A DNA stretch of 64,000 nucleotides from NCBI RefSeq assembly GCF_006442795.2, contig NZ_CP083956.1, forward strand, positions 4,875,501 to 4,939,500, written 5' to 3'. Of the stretch, positions 9,278 to 18,960 are shown in pieces. Every line of letters begins with the position of its first letter. The first letter of the stretch is position 1. The stretch is from Mesorhizobium sp. B1-1-8 (GTDB taxonomy: Bacteria > Pseudomonadota > Alphaproteobacteria > Rhizobiales > Rhizobiaceae). The translations under genes and the position numbers were made by a program. The notes below the pieces were generated by a model. That model saw only the letters and a list, made by a program, of their open reading frames with translations, was not told where the DNA came from and ran no database searches.

Positions 9278-9573
9278 CGCTCGAATTTCTGCGAGGACAC
9301 GCGCTGCCTTGCGCGATGTTTTGGCTGCTTTGCACCGCCTCGTTGTTGGCCAATGTCAATGGACGCTTAGCATGAAAGATTCTGAGGCGAAAGCTTGCTG
9401 ACTGCGAGCAGAATATGCCCCGGGGACGACGGCATTTCGCCCTCGCCGGTCCGCGCTGCGGGATGAATGAACCGTCGGCGACTGCGGCATTTCGACGAAG
9501 AATTTACGCGGCGACGAAAGGGGGTGGCGGGATTTTCGAGCCAAGGCTCCGGTGGTGACGTCGCTGGCGGGCC
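9278..9573. other. Divergent intergenic region upstream of the fusion gene and the permease gene
   Basis: About 296 bp between the start of the fusion glycosyltransferase (minus) and the ABC permease (plus). It must hold promoters for both directions, since both coding blocks begin here. I see no convincing coding frame, tRNA or strong hairpin, and no clear -35/-10 pair that I would defend. Confidence 0.5.
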
Positions 9574-10473
9574 ATGCTAGATGCCGCCGACGAACAGGAG
9601 CTCAGCAGACTATTGCCCACCAAGACCAGCGCGACGCCCGGTGCTCCGACGCAGCCGGCGGGGCGGATTACCCGCATCTCCGCCGACTCCGTGCCGCGGC
9701 AAGCCCTGACGGATCTGATCCATGGCGCCAAGCTATTTGATATGTGGAGCCGGTTCGCCCTGTATGACATTCGGCAGCGTTTCCGCCGCTCGCTGCTCGG
9801 CCCGTTCTGGCTCACGCTGTCGATGGGCGTGATGGTGGGCGCCATGGGTCTGGTTTTCTCGACTTTATTCCAGCAGGACGTCGGCAAAACCGTACCATAT
9901 ATTGCCACTGGTCTCATCTTCTGGGGATTGTTGACGAGCACCATCAATGAGGGCGCCACCGTCTTCATTTCGGCTGAATCTTACATCCGCAACGTACCGA
10001 TGCCCTTGAGCGTCCATTATTACCGAATGCTCGCGCGCAATGTCATCATTTGGGCATTCAACATGGCCATCTATTTCTGCGTGCTCCTGGTGTTCCGCAT
10101 TACGCCGGGATGGAACATTCTGCTGTTCATTCCGGGATTTGCGTTATTTCTCATCAACCTGGCGTGGATCTCACTGGCTGCTGCGGTGCTGTCCACCCGC
10201 TTCCGGGACGTCCCGCAAGTCATCCTCAATGTCATCCAGGTGGTGTTCTTTATTACGCCTGTGTTCTGGTCGCCGGAGAGCCTGCCGCGCCGTCCGGTCT
10301 TCGTGATGCTGAACCCATTCCACCACCTTCTCGAGCTGGTCCGTGCACCGCTGCTCGGCAGCACCGCGCCGGCGATGAGCTGGTGGTTGTGTCTGGCGAT
10401 GACAGTCGTCGGCCTTGGCTTCACTGCCTGGCTCTATCGGCGCAGCCATGCGCGTATTGCCTATTGGGTATAG
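9574..10473 (+). CDS. ABC-2 type permease for polysaccharide/O-antigen export
   Basis: 299 residues with six hydrophobic helices, for example around GPFWLTLSMGVMVGAMGLV, FMA-type helices near 150-190 and the last near 275. It has the typical conserved region RFALYDIRQRFRRSLLGPFW ahead of the first helix. This is the Wzm/KpsM/TagG family that moves lipid-linked glycans across the inner membrane with a Wzt-like ATPase. The N-terminal 40 residues are low-complexity and longer than usual, so the true start could be a downstream codon. It stands alone on the plus strand; the only ATPase in the window is the truncated one at 1-402. It converges on rfbD 53 bp downstream. Confidence 0.88.
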   Translation: MLDAADEQELSRLLPTKTSATPGAPTQPAGRITRISADSVPRQALTDLIHGAKLFDMWSRFALYDIRQRFRRSLLGPFWLTLSMGVMVGAMGLVFSTLFQQDVGKTVPYIATGLIFWGLLTSTINEGATVFISAESYIRNVPMPLSVHYYRMLARNVIIWAFNMAIYFCVLLVFRITPGWNILLFIPGFALFLINLAWISLAAAVLSTRFRDVPQVILNVIQVVFFITPVFWSPESLPRRPVFVMLNPFHHLLELVRAPLLGSTAPAMSWWLCLAMTVVGLGFTAWLYRRSHARIAYWV

Positions 10474-10526
10474 GCGGCGGCAGCCCCTGCGCCAGCGTCG
10501 GCGGCGCACGATGCTTGGTCACGCGC

Positions 10527-11429
10527 TCAATGCCGTCTCGTCTCGCCTTCCAGAAGCCGGCGCACCACCGCCTCCGCCGACTGCCGCCACTCCGGCGCCG
10601 TCCATCCGAACGCCGCCGCGAATTTCGCGCTGGACAGCCGCGAATTGACTGGGCGCAGGGCCTTACCGGGGTAATCCGCCATGGCGACATCCCGTACCCG
10701 CGCATAAGGACCGCCAAGCTCCCGGCTTTTGTCCAGGACCTGACGGGCGAAGCCGCTCCAGTTGATCTCGCCGGTTCCCGCCACATGATAGACGCCGAAG
10801 GCGGCAAAGCTCTTGTTACGGCGCAGGATAGCGCTGGCATGCCGGATCGCATCGGCGATGTCGAGCGCCGATGTCGGATTTCCCCACTGGTCGGCCACCA
10901 CTGATACCTCGTCACGCTCGCTCGCCAGCCTGAGCATGGTTTTGACGAAATTCCTGCCGAACGGGCTGTAGACCCAGGCCGTGCGCAGGATGAGGTGACG
11001 CGGATTTGCGGCCGCCACCGCCCGCTCGCCGGCAAGCTTGGAGGCGCCGTAGACGCCGAGCGGCGCGGTCGCGTCGGTCTCGACATAGGGACCATCCTTG
11101 GCGCCGTCGAAGACATAGTCGGTGGACAGGTGGATGACGGGAATGCCGAGCCGGGCCGCCGCCTCGGCGACCTTGCCGGCGCCTTCGGCGTTCACCTTGA
11201 AGGCCAGTTCCTTCTCGTCCTCGGCCTGGTCGACGGTAGTGTGGGCGGCGGCGGAGACGACGATGTCCGGCTTTGCCGCCGCAAGCGCTTCGAATACGGT
11301 GTCGGGGCGCGCCAGGTCGAGCGCCGGCCGGCCGACGGCGACGACCTCCACGCCTTCCAAATCCCGCCGCCCCACCTCGATCAGGCTGGTCGCAACCTGG
11401 CCTTGGTGTCCGGTCACGGCAAGCCTCAC
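10527..11429 (-). CDS. rfbD: dTDP-4-dehydrorhamnose reductase
   Basis: 300 residues, the usual RmlD length. It carries the NADPH-binding [16 protein letters not shown], the motif [14 protein letters not shown] and the catalytic YGASKLAGE (Tyr-x3-Lys). The enzyme performs the last step to dTDP-L-rhamnose. Start is GTG 11429, overlapping the stop of rfbB (GTGA). It is the last gene of the rfbA-rfbC-rfbB-rfbD operon transcribed on the minus strand. Confidence 0.95.
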   Translation of the reverse strand: MRLAVTGHQGQVATSLIEVGRRDLEGVEVVAVGRPALDLARPDTVFEALAAAKPDIVVSAAAHTTVDQAEDEKELAFKVNAEGAGKVAEAAARLGIPVIHLSTDYVFDGAKDGPYVETDATAPLGVYGASKLAGERAVAAANPRHLILRTAWVYSPFGRNFVKTMLRLASERDEVSVVADQWGNPTSALDIADAIRHASAILRRNKSFAAFGVYHVAGTGEINWSGFARQVLDKSRELGGPYARVRDVAMADYPGKALRPVNSRLSSAKFAAAFGWTAPEWRQSAEAVVRRLLEGETRRH

Positions 11430-12526
11430 GCCGCCCCCTTCCGACCGCCAACGACGCTCTGGCCCAGCCGCTCGCCGTTGTAGCGCTGCTCACGAATCGG
11501 CCCCCACCACCATTTGTTGTCGAGATACCAGTCGACGGTCCTCGCCAGACCGCTGTCGAAATTCTCCCGTGGCGCCCAGCCGAGGTCGCGCGCGATCTTG
11601 GAAGCGTCGATGGCATAGCGCCGGTCGTGCCCGGGCCGGTCGGTGACGAAGGTGATCAGCTCGCGGTGGCGCTTGCCGCCGGCGCGCGGCCGCCTGGCGT
11701 CCAGAAGCTCGCAGATCGCCTCGACGACGCCGAGATTGGTGCGCTCGCAATTGCCGCCGACATTGTAGCTCTCGCCCGGCCGTCCCCTGGTCGCCACCAG
11801 TTCCAGCGCGCGCGCATGATCCTCGACATACAGCCAGTCGCGCACATTGGCGCCGGTGCCGTAGACCGGCAGCGGCTTGCCGTCGAGCGCGTTGAGGATG
11901 ACCAGCGGGATCAGCTTTTCCGGGAAATGATAGGGGCCGTAATTGTTGGAACAATTGGAGAGCACCACCGGCAGGCCATAGGTTTCGTGCCAGGCCCGCG
12001 CCAGATGGTCGGAGGCCGCCTTGGACGCCGAATAGGGCGAGGACGGTGCATAGGGCGTCTCCTCGACGAACGTGCCGCCGTCCAGGGGAAGATCACCGAA
12101 CACTTCGTCGGTCGAAACATGGTGGAAGCGGAAACGGGCGCGGCGCGCCTCCGGCAGGCCGCGCCAATAGTCAAGCGCCGCATTCAGCATCCGGTAGGTG
12201 CCGACGATGTTGGTCTCGATGAAGGCGCCTGGTCCATCGATCGAACGGTCGACATGGCTCTCGGCGGCGAGGTTCATGACGATGTCGATGTCGTGGCGGC
12301 GCAATATCTCCAGCACCGCGCGCTCGTTGCAGATGTCGGCCTGCTCGAAGCGGTAATTGTGAGCGTTCTCGACCGCCCGCAGCGAAGCGAGATTGCCGGC
12401 ATAGGTGAGCTTGTCGAGATTGATGACGCGGTAGGCCGGATTGGCGCACAGATGCCGGCACACGGCCGAGCCGATGAAGCCGGCGCCGCCGGTCACCAGA
12501 AAGTTCACGCCGCCTTCTTTCCTCAC
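11426..12526 (-). CDS. rfbB: dTDP-glucose 4,6-dehydratase
   Basis: 366 residues. The NAD loop [18 protein letters not shown], the family motif [11 protein letters not shown] and the catalytic [12 protein letters not shown] identify RmlB, which converts dTDP-glucose to dTDP-4-keto-6-deoxyglucose. The GTG start at 12526 overlaps the stop of rfbC, and the stop overlaps the rfbD start, so the operon is translationally coupled. It is distinct from the CDP-glucose dehydratase at 3067-4194. The locus therefore makes 4-keto-6-deoxy sugars on two different nucleotide carriers. Confidence 0.95.
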   Translation of the reverse strand: MRKEGGVNFLVTGGAGFIGSAVCRHLCANPAYRVINLDKLTYAGNLASLRAVENAHNYRFEQADICNERAVLEILRRHDIDIVMNLAAESHVDRSIDGPGAFIETNIVGTYRMLNAALDYWRGLPEARRARFRFHHVSTDEVFGDLPLDGGTFVEETPYAPSSPYSASKAASDHLARAWHETYGLPVVLSNCSNNYGPYHFPEKLIPLVILNALDGKPLPVYGTGANVRDWLYVEDHARALELVATRGRPGESYNVGGNCERTNLGVVEAICELLDARRPRAGGKRHRELITFVTDRPGHDRRYAIDASKIARDLGWAPRENFDSGLARTVDWYLDNKWWWGPIREQRYNGERLGQSVVGGRKGAA

Positions 12527-13077
12527 GCGAATACCTCCGCCATGCCAAGCAATGGCGCCTTGCTATCCTTGTCCGAGAGCTGGAACCCGCCTGATAGCGC
12601 GGGCCATTCGATACCGATTGCCGGGTCGTCGAAACGGATGGACCGGTCATGCTCCGGCGAAAAGGTGTCGGTCACCTTGTACAGGACCTCGGTGTGCGGC
12701 ACGAGCGTGACGAAGCCATGCGCGAAGCCCTTCGGCACCAGGATCTGGTTGCCCTTCTCAGCCGAAATCTCCAGCGCCACCCATTTTGCGAAGGTCGGCG
12801 AGCCGCGACGGATATCGACGGCCACATCCAGCACGCTGCCCCTGACGACGCGCAGCAGCTTGTCCTGGGCGCACGGCGGCAGCTGATAATGCAGCCCGCG
12901 CAGGACGCCGGCGGCGGCGGAATAGGAATGATTGTCCTGCACGAAGACGAGGTCTATGCCGGCCTCGGCGAACCGCCCGGCGCTCCAGGTTTCGCTGAAA
13001 AAGCCGCGTGCGTCGCGGTGCCGCTCCGGCACGATCTCCAGCACGCCGTCGAGGCCGAGCGGCCTGACCTCAAGCAC
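12523..13077 (-). CDS. rfbC: dTDP-4-dehydrorhamnose 3,5-epimerase
   Basis: 184-residue RmlC. It has the canonical [10 protein letters not shown], the catalytic-His motif [16 protein letters not shown] and the tail segment [20 protein letters not shown]. It epimerises C3 and C5 of dTDP-4-keto-6-deoxyglucose. Start is GTG 13077, overlapping the end of rfbA by 8 bp. Unlike the paralogue at 2510-3070 it keeps the full classical active-site motif. Confidence 0.95.
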   Translation of the reverse strand: MLEVRPLGLDGVLEIVPERHRDARGFFSETWSAGRFAEAGIDLVFVQDNHSYSAAAGVLRGLHYQLPPCAQDKLLRVVRGSVLDVAVDIRRGSPTFAKWVALEISAEKGNQILVPKGFAHGFVTLVPHTEVLYKVTDTFSPEHDRSIRFDDPAIGIEWPALSGGFQLSDKDSKAPLLGMAEVFA

Positions 13078-13963
13078 CCCGTTCCTCCGTCAGATCGGCG
13101 ACCCGCTTGCGCAGATAGGAGGCATATTCATTCTTGCCGAGGCGTGCCGCGCGCTCCAGAACCTTGTCGGCGCCGAGCCAGCCCTGCTCGAAGGCGATCT
13201 CCTCCGGGCAAGCGACCTTGATGCCCTGGCGGTGCTCGATGGTGCGCACGAAGGAAGCCGCCTCATGCAGGCTGTCGAGCGTCCCGGTGTCGAGCCAGGC
13301 ATAGCCGCGTCCGAGCTGGTGGACCTGCAGTTCGCCGCGCTCGAGATAGACATTGTTGAGCGCCGTGATCTCGAGCTCGCCGCGCGCCGAGGGACGGATC
13401 GTCGAGGCAATGTCAATGACGTCGTTGTCGTAGAAGTAAAGACCGGTGACGGCCCAGTTGGACTTCGGTTTCTGCGGCTTTTCCTCGATCGTCAACGCCT
13501 TGCCTGTCGCCTTGTCGAACGAGACCACACCATAGCGTTCGGGATAGTCGACATGGTAGGCGAATACCGAGGCGCCGCGTTCGCGCGCCGCCGCCGCGCG
13601 GCAGAGTTGCGACAGGCCCTCGCCGAAATAGATGTTGTCGCCAAGAATCATCGACACGCTGTCCTTGCCGATGAAATCGCGGCCGATGATGAACGCCTCG
13701 GCAAGACCATTGGGGTGCGGCTGCTCGGCGTAGGACAATTCCAGTCCGAATTCCGAACCATCGCCCAGCAAAGCCTGGAAGACCGGTAAGTCGCGCGGCG
13801 TTGAAATGACCAGGATCTGGCGGATGCCCGTGAGCATCAGCACGCTCAGCGGATAATAAATCATCGGCTTGTCGTATATCGGGAGAATTTGCTTGGAGAC
13901 CGCTAATGTCAGCGGATAAAGACGCGTTCCGCTGCCTCCCGCAAGGATTATGCCTTTCAACAA
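13070..13963 (-). CDS. rfbA: Glucose-1-phosphate thymidylyltransferase
   Basis: 297 residues. [16 protein letters not shown] with [16 protein letters not shown], followed by ILGDNIYFG, is diagnostic of RmlA, which makes dTDP-glucose from dTTP and glucose-1-phosphate. It is the first gene of the rhamnose operon (A-C-B-D order). Upstream lies a 186 bp gap containing the bioY terminator and, presumably, the operon promoter. Feedback inhibition by dTDP-rhamnose is known for the family. Confidence 0.95.
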   Translation of the reverse strand: MLKGIILAGGSGTRLYPLTLAVSKQILPIYDKPMIYYPLSVLMLTGIRQILVISTPRDLPVFQALLGDGSEFGLELSYAEQPHPNGLAEAFIIGRDFIGKDSVSMILGDNIYFGEGLSQLCRAAAARERGASVFAYHVDYPERYGVVSFDKATGKALTIEEKPQKPKSNWAVTGLYFYDNDVIDIASTIRPSARGELEITALNNVYLERGELQVHQLGRGYAWLDTGTLDSLHEAASFVRTIEHRQGIKVACPEEIAFEQGWLGADKVLERAARLGKNEYASYLRKRVADLTEERGA

Positions 13964-14105
13964 GCTCTCCTTGAATTACCGAGGGGCCCGCCAAGATATA
14001 TCAAGTTGCCCGTGCTTAGGTTTCGCGGATCGGCTTGTCAATTGTCGGTGCTGGCGCTGCTGTCCGTTCAGAAGCCAGCGGTTTCGGCTGCGCACCACGA
14101 AAAAC

Positions 14106-14137
14106 AGCCGGCGAGCAGAACACCCGCCGGCTTTTTC
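14106..14137 (-). terminator. Rho-independent terminator downstream of bioY
   Basis: Perfect 8-bp inverted repeat AGCCGGCG (14106-14113) and CGCCGGCT (14125-14132) with a 12-nt loop. A T-run follows on the plus strand and GTTTTT follows on the minus strand. It lies 18 bp beyond the bioY stop and separates bioY from the rfbA promoter. The symmetric T-runs mean it could act in both directions. Confidence 0.8.
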
Positions 14138-14149
14138 GTCTGGTCGATA

Positions 14150-14740
14150 TCAGGAGCGCTTGAGCAGCGTCCAGACGGCCGGCACCAGGCTGGCGGCGAG
14201 CGCTACCTTGATCAGGTCGCCGACGATGAAAGGCACGACACCGAACTGCCAGGATTTTTCGGGGCCGATGAGTGCCGCCAGCCAGGCAAAGCCCATCGCC
14301 ATCATGACGATCTCGCCGGCGAGCATCGCGCCTGACAGCTTGAGCGGATTGCGGTCCCAGCCGCGATCGGCCGCCCAGCCGGCGATGGCGGCCATCACCA
14401 CGAAGCCGGCGAGGTAGCCGCCGGTGGAGCCGAGCATATAGGCGATGCCGATGCCCTTTTCCGGCGTGCTTTGGAAGACTGGAAAGCCCATGGCGCCCTC
14501 GGCCAGGTAGAGAAGCAGCGTCGCGACGGCCAGGCGCATGCCGAAGGCGCAGCCAATCAGCAAGACGGCGAGCGTCTGCAGCGAAAGGTCGACCGGGCCG
14601 AGAACGACCTTGGTCTTGGCGGACAGCGTCAACAGAAGGGTTCCGGCGAGCGCCAGAAAGAGCTGCGTCGCCAGACGGGCGGCGCCCTGGTCGGGCAGCG
14701 CGAGAGAAACAAGCGGACGCATCGTGGTTGCAGTTGCCAT
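14150..14740 (-). CDS. bioY: Biotin transporter BioY (ECF S component)
   Basis: About 196 residues, nearly all hydrophobic, with six membrane segments and the BioY-type stretches VDLSLQTLAVLLIGCAFG and GSTGGYLAGFV. BioY binds biotin in the inner membrane, alone or with the BioMN energising module; no bioM/bioN is nearby. I chose ATG 14740 because GGGGAAG lies just upstream; ATG 14752 is an alternative. No good match to the BioR operator was found in the short gap to the divergent MBL gene. Confidence 0.9.
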   Translation of the reverse strand: MATATTMRPLVSLALPDQGAARLATQLFLALAGTLLLTLSAKTKVVLGPVDLSLQTLAVLLIGCAFGMRLAVATLLLYLAEGAMGFPVFQSTPEKGIGIAYMLGSTGGYLAGFVVMAAIAGWAADRGWDRNPLKLSGAMLAGEIVMMAMGFAWLAALIGPEKSWQFGVVPFIVGDLIKVALAASLVPAVWTLLKRS

Positions 14741-14839
14741 GGTCTTCCCCATTGTGGCTGATTTGCTGGCTCGCATTTTCCTATATTGGCTTCCGTATCA
14801 GGCGGCAATCGTTTTGCCGCATGGCGATGGAGCCCCGGC

Positions 14840-15745
14840 ATGGCGCTTGAATTCGACATACGCTTCGATCCTGCTTATGGCCAGGCGGTTACCGTTGCGC
14901 CGGACGTGCAGCGCATCACCGCCAGAAACCCGGGCCCGTTCACCTTTCACGGCACCAACAGCTATCTCGTCGGTCGAAAGACGCTGGCGGTGATCGATCC
15001 CGGGCCGGATGACGATGCCCATCTCGAGACACTGCTCGCCGCGATCGGCGACAGGGCCGTCAGCCACATTTTCGTCAGCCACACCCATCGCGATCATTCG
15101 CCGCTCGCGGCCAGGCTGAAGCTGCGAACGGGCGCCACGGTGCTTGCCGAAGGCCCGCATCGTCCGGCACGGCCGTTGCGCATCGGCGAGGTCAATCCGC
15201 TCGATGCCAGCGCCGATATCGGCTTCGTTCCCGATGTCGCGCTTGCCGACAGTGCCCTTACGCAAGGCGACGGCTGGACGGTCCGCGCCGTGCTGACGCC
15301 CGGTCATACCGCCAACCACGCGGCCTTCGCGCTCGAAGGCACCGGCATCCTGTTTTCGGCCGACCATGTCATGGCCTGGGCCACCTCGATCGTGGCGCCG
15401 CCGGACGGCGCCATGGCCGACTACATGAAATCGCTCGACAGGCTGATCGAGCGCGACGACCGCCTGCTCTTGCCGGGGCATGGCGGGCCGGTGACAGCGC
15501 CGCGCAGTTTCATGCGCGGGCTCATAGACCATCGCAAGATGCGCGAAAGGGCGATCCTGGAGCGCATCGCCGGCGGCGACCGCACGATCAAGCAGATGGT
15601 GGCGGCGATCTATCGCGATACCGACCCGCGCCTGCATGCCGCCGCCGGCCTGTCGGTGCTTGCCCATCTCGAGGATCTGGTGGCCCGCGGCTTGGTTGCG
15701 ACCGAAGGCGAGCCTGCGATCGACAGCATCTTCATGCCTGGATAG
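14840..15745 (+). CDS. MBL-fold metallo-hydrolase (LACTB2-like)
   Basis: 301 residues. The zinc-binding HxHxDH appears as SHTHRDH, followed by LTPGHTANHA, SADHVMAWA and LLLPGHGGPV, which supply the remaining metal ligands. A C-terminal winged-helix-like segment follows, as in LACTB2/RNase Z-related hydrolases. The substrate is unknown; endoribonuclease or thioesterase activities are known in relatives. The start at 14840 has GGAG eight bases upstream; a longer upstream frame would overlap the bioY promoter. It is divergent from bioY and convergent with the DUF1499 gene. Confidence 0.88.
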   Translation: MALEFDIRFDPAYGQAVTVAPDVQRITARNPGPFTFHGTNSYLVGRKTLAVIDPGPDDDAHLETLLAAIGDRAVSHIFVSHTHRDHSPLAARLKLRTGATVLAEGPHRPARPLRIGEVNPLDASADIGFVPDVALADSALTQGDGWTVRAVLTPGHTANHAAFALEGTGILFSADHVMAWATSIVAPPDGAMADYMKSLDRLIERDDRLLLPGHGGPVTAPRSFMRGLIDHRKMRERAILERIAGGDRTIKQMVAAIYRDTDPRLHAAAGLSVLAHLEDLVARGLVATEGEPAIDSIFMPG

Positions 15746-15747
15746 CG

Positions 15748-15789
15748 CTAAGCAGGCATTCATGGGTTATCCGACGAATGCCTGCTTAG
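15748..15789 (+). terminator. Strong inverted repeat between convergent genes (probable bidirectional terminator)
   Basis: Perfect 14-bp inverted repeat: CTAAGCAGGCATTC at 15748-15761 and its complement at 15776-15789, with a 14-nt loop. It begins two bases after the MBL stop codon. The following ATTCCTTTGTTT is only moderately T-rich. Best read as a transcription end for the MBL gene and possibly for the convergent DUF1499 gene. Confidence 0.65.
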
Positions 15790-15804
15790 ATTCCTTTGTT
15801 TGCC

Positions 15805-15848
15805 GCAGGTTCTTATCGCAAAACCGTGAGACACTTTGCGGAACCTGC
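15805..15848. repeat. Palindromic intergenic element, rhizobial-repeat-like
   Basis: Outer arms GCAGGTTC (15805-15812) and GAACCTGC (15841-15848) enclose the core TTATCGCAAAACCGTGAGA. This core resembles the short palindromic intergenic elements with a TATCxxAAAACCG core that are scattered in Rhizobiales genomes. It directly abuts the DUF1499 stop codon. The family assignment comes from pattern memory, not a search. Confidence 0.45.
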
Positions 15849-16634
15849 TTAGTCGGCCGGCGCCGCGCCGACCTGACCGGCGACCTCCTGATCGAGCTCG
15901 CCGAGGAAGTCCGTGATGCGGGCAGCGTTGTCGCCAAGATCGTAGCGGCCATAGCGCGAGGCCGAACGCATGTCGACGACGACCGCGTCGCCATTGTCGG
16001 TGATGCGGATGGCGATATCGGCCGGCAGGCCTAGCGCAAAGCCCTTGGCCACGGCGGTTATGGTCGCCTGGCTTTGCCCGCTGATGTCCGGATAGGGCGC
16101 GCTCAACTGCCAGTCCCGCCGGTCGAGCACGGTTTCGACCGCGTCGACAACCGTCTCGAAAGGCAGATTGTAGCTGCGGCCGGTGACCAGCGGGTAGGCA
16201 TCCGCCTGCAGGCTCTGCTCGCCTGGCGTCGGTGGCGACAGCGCGCTCATGTCGCTCGTCCGGTCGCTGGTGTCGAGCACCGGCGGGTCGTCCAGGTCGG
16301 TCGAGATATCGCGCAGCGGCGGATAGATCGTCGCCCAATAGACCGCGACGCCGTACGGCGCGAGCACGAGAACCGCCAGCAGCGCGCCGACACTGAGGTC
16401 GCGGCCGCCGCGGTCGCCAAAACTCCATATTCTGGCCAGGGCAAGCCCGGCCAGCAACAGGGCAAATGCAGCAAGCAGCGCGACGACCGCGAGCACCCAC
16501 AGGAAGGGCGGCGTGTCGACGAGATCGAGACGATAGCCGGCAAGCACGGTCAGCAAAAGGACAAGCGAGAACGCTCCGGTCCGTCGCGACCAGCCGGCCG
16601 CCTTCGACGTCTGCCGTTCAGGAATGCTAATCAT
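15849..16634 (-). CDS. DUF1499 domain membrane protein
   Basis: 261 residues. About three hydrophobic helices in the first 120 residues are followed by a soluble DUF1499-type domain (residues about 140-255: YPLVTGRSYNLPFETVVDAV, VVDMRSASRYGRYDLGDNAA). The DUF1499 motif RSASRxGxxDxGxNxxR is clearly present. The biochemical function of the family is unknown. Start chosen at ATG 16634; an upstream ATG adds eleven residues with no family match. The downstream end abuts the palindromic element. Confidence 0.82.
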   Translation of the reverse strand: MISIPERQTSKAAGWSRRTGAFSLVLLLTVLAGYRLDLVDTPPFLWVLAVVALLAAFALLLAGLALARIWSFGDRGGRDLSVGALLAVLVLAPYGVAVYWATIYPPLRDISTDLDDPPVLDTSDRTSDMSALSPPTPGEQSLQADAYPLVTGRSYNLPFETVVDAVETVLDRRDWQLSAPYPDISGQSQATITAVAKGFALGLPADIAIRITDNGDAVVVDMRSASRYGRYDLGDNAARITDFLGELDQEVAGQVGAAPAD

Positions 16635-16715
16635 CGTCCGCCGCACTACCCCAGCCCGAGCAGACACTTAAAGGCTTTTTGCCCGGGCTTGAAGCCGAAA
16701 GATCGAACATTCCCC

Positions 16716-18344
16716 TCAATCCGTCGGCAGCCGATAGTCGCTGAACTGCTGGCGCAAGGCGATCTTCTGAATCTTGCCGGTGGCGGTGTGAGGAATTTCG
16801 CCGACGAAAGCGATGTCGTCGGGCATCCACCACTTGGCCACCTTGCCGCTCATGAAGGCGAGGATGTCGGTCCTGCTCGGGTCACTGCCGGGCTTGCGCA
16901 CGACGACCAGCAGAGGCCGCTCGCCCCATTTGGAATGCGGAACGCCGATGGCCGCGGCCTCCGCGACATCGGGATGGCCGACGGCAAGGTTCTCGAGGTC
17001 GATGGTCGATATCCATTCGCCACCGGATTTGATGACATCCTTGGCGCGATCGGTGATCTGCATGTAGCCCGTGGCGTCTATATGCGCGACGTCGCCGGTG
17101 TCGAACCAGCCGTCCGCGTCGAACTGGTCCGCGCCGACACCGCCATAATAGGCGCGGGCGACTGCCGGACCGCGCACCTTGAGATGCCCGAAGGTCCTGC
17201 CGTCCCATGGCAGCGCATTGTTGTCATCGTCCGTCACCTTCATCTCGACGCCGAAGGGCGGATAGCCCTGCTTGGCCTGGACATCGAGCCTGGCCTCGCC
17301 GGTCAGCCCTTCATGGTCCGGCTTGATCGTGCACAGCGTGCCGAGCGGCGACATCTCGGTCATGCCCCAGGCATGCACGACCTGCACATCGTAATTGTCC
17401 TGGAATTTTTTGGTGATGGCGCGCGGGCAGGACGAGCCGCCGATGACGACCTTCTTCAGGCAAGGCAATTTCTTGCCGGTCTCCTCCAGATATTGCAGCA
17501 GCATCATCCAGACCGTCGGCACGGCGGCGCTGAACGTCACCTTTTCGGTGTCGAGCAGCTCGTAGATCGAGGCGCCATCCATCTTGCAGCCAGGCATTAC
17601 CAGCTTGGCGCCGATCATCGGCGCGCTCTGGCCGAGACCCCAGGCATTGGCATGAAACATCGGCACCACCGGCAGGATGACGTCGCGCGCGGATATGCCC
17701 ATGGCGTCCGGCATGGCGGCGATCATGGCGTGAAGAACGTTGGAGCGATGGCTGTAGACGACACCCTTCGGATCGCCCGTCGTGCCGGAGGTGTAGCACA
17801 TGCCGGCGGCGGTATTCTCATCGAAGACCTTCCAGGCGAAGGCGCCGTCGGCTTCGGCCAGCCATTCCTCATAAGCGACGGCGTTCGGCAACGACGTCTG
17901 CGGCATGTGCGCCGCGTCGGTCAGCACGATCACCTGTCGCAGCGACCTGACCGCGCCGGCGATGTTTTCAAGCAGCGGCACGAAGGTCAGGTCGACGAAG
18001 ACCGCCCTGTCCTCGGCATTGTTCATGATCCAGGCGATCTGTTCGGGAAAGAGGCGCGGATTGAGCGTGTGGTAGATCGCGCCGATGCCCATGATGCCGT
18101 ACCAGGCCTCGATGTGGCGGGCGGTGTTCCAGGCGAGCGTGGCGATGCGGTCGCCAAGCCCGAAGCCGTCCCGCTCAAGCCGTTGCGCGACCCTGAGCGC
18201 GCGGCCATGGATGTCGGCATAGGTGGTGCGCACGATCGGCCCCTCGATCGAACGCGACACGATCTCGCGCCCGCCATGCTGCCGTTCGGCGTTGTCGATG
18301 AGCTTGTGGCAGAGCAGCGGCCATTCCTGCATCAGTCCGAGCAT
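16716..18344 (-). CDS. Acyl-CoA synthetase (fatty-acid--CoA ligase, AMP-forming)
   Basis: 542 residues of the ANL adenylate-forming superfamily. The phosphate-binding loop is [16 protein letters not shown], the A5-like motif is [12 protein letters not shown], the hinge Asp occurs in [11 protein letters not shown], and the catalytic Lys in [12 protein letters not shown] near the C-terminus. It activates a carboxylic acid to acyl-AMP and then acyl-CoA. Sequence style matches the medium/long-chain AlkK-type group common in rhizobia; chain length is not deducible. It is monocistronic, with 190 bp to the next gene. Confidence 0.92.
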   Translation of the reverse strand: MLGLMQEWPLLCHKLIDNAERQHGGREIVSRSIEGPIVRTTYADIHGRALRVAQRLERDGFGLGDRIATLAWNTARHIEAWYGIMGIGAIYHTLNPRLFPEQIAWIMNNAEDRAVFVDLTFVPLLENIAGAVRSLRQVIVLTDAAHMPQTSLPNAVAYEEWLAEADGAFAWKVFDENTAAGMCYTSGTTGDPKGVVYSHRSNVLHAMIAAMPDAMGISARDVILPVVPMFHANAWGLGQSAPMIGAKLVMPGCKMDGASIYELLDTEKVTFSAAVPTVWMMLLQYLEETGKKLPCLKKVVIGGSSCPRAITKKFQDNYDVQVVHAWGMTEMSPLGTLCTIKPDHEGLTGEARLDVQAKQGYPPFGVEMKVTDDDNNALPWDGRTFGHLKVRGPAVARAYYGGVGADQFDADGWFDTGDVAHIDATGYMQITDRAKDVIKSGGEWISTIDLENLAVGHPDVAEAAAIGVPHSKWGERPLLVVVRKPGSDPSRTDILAFMSGKVAKWWMPDDIAFVGEIPHTATGKIQKIALRQQFSDYRLPTD

Positions 18345-18485
18345 CGCGGTTCCTCCCGTTGCGCTTCAGCGTCATTGTTTTGCGCCATTGTGGGACGAAC
18401 GGGGGGATTGTCCAGCCGCTATAAGTCCAAGGCTGTCCACAGCCGAAATGCCGGGAAGAACCGCCATAATCCGGCCATCGTCGGC

Positions 18486-18501
18486 GTTAAGCTTCATTAA
18501 C
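18486..18501. promoter_or_regulatory. Small palindrome GTTAA-N6-TTAAC upstream of a hypothetical gene
   Basis: Inverted repeat of GTTAA and TTAAC with 6-nt spacing, 36 bp before the start at 18537. It resembles the CtrA box TTAA-N7-TTAA but the spacer is one base short. A weak operator candidate only. Confidence 0.25.
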
Positions 18502-18536
18502 GGGCTGGGAGCGATTGGCGAATGAAAGAGGTTCGC

Positions 18537-18893
18537 ATGGACGCGCAGCTCGACGACCAAATCCTCGAAAGCACGCTTGCCGAAAGTCTGGCCGATCTGG
18601 CGCCGGACGCCAAAACCGTTTCCGATGATGAATTTGCCGAAGTCGTCGGCGGTGCGCTGGATGCTGTCGGCGGAACGCTGCTGTTCAAGATGTGCGTCGA
18701 GAACGGCGGCGAAGGCCAACATGTCGCCGCTGCCTGCATCGGCGACGGCGGGAATCGCCAGTTCCTGCTCTTGACGCTGCCAACCGCGGGCGGCGCGCTG
18801 AAGGTCGAGACCGCGGCGCGGAGCACCAATCCGGTTGCGGGCATCGCCGCCGCCTATGCCGGCCTGATGGACGCGTTCAAAGCGGCCGCCTGA
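18537..18893 (+). CDS. Conserved-looking hypothetical protein, 118 aa
   Basis: Start ATG 18537 has AAAGAGG five bases upstream; the frame could begin 15 bases earlier. The first 45 residues are acidic and helical (LDDQILESTLAESLADLAPD). A compact region follows with KMCVENGGEGQHVAAACIGDG and LLLTLPTAGG, then an Ala-rich helix. No signal peptide or membrane helix is visible. I do not recognise the family. It is followed about 100 bp later by a DUF427 gene on the same strand. Confidence 0.65.
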   Translation: MDAQLDDQILESTLAESLADLAPDAKTVSDDEFAEVVGGALDAVGGTLLFKMCVENGGEGQHVAAACIGDGGNRQFLLLTLPTAGGALKVETAARSTNPVAGIAAAYAGLMDAFKAAA

Positions 18894-18960
18894 ACGATCG
18901 CGACAGTTCAACCAACCGTGATCCGGTGCCGCGAGGTGCCGGGTTGCGCTTGGCCTTTGG

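Noticed and set aside
14741..14839. BioR operator or riboswitch for bioY
   Set aside because: No TTATmkATAA-type match and no structured leader is visible in the short gap.
16074..18500. An 808-codon open frame on the plus strand
   Set aside because: It lies antisense to the DUF1499 and acyl-CoA synthetase genes, has no domain signature, and is explained by GC-rich third-position bias.
18486..18501. CtrA box
   Set aside because: The spacer between TTAA halves is six rather than seven bases; kept only as a weak palindrome.
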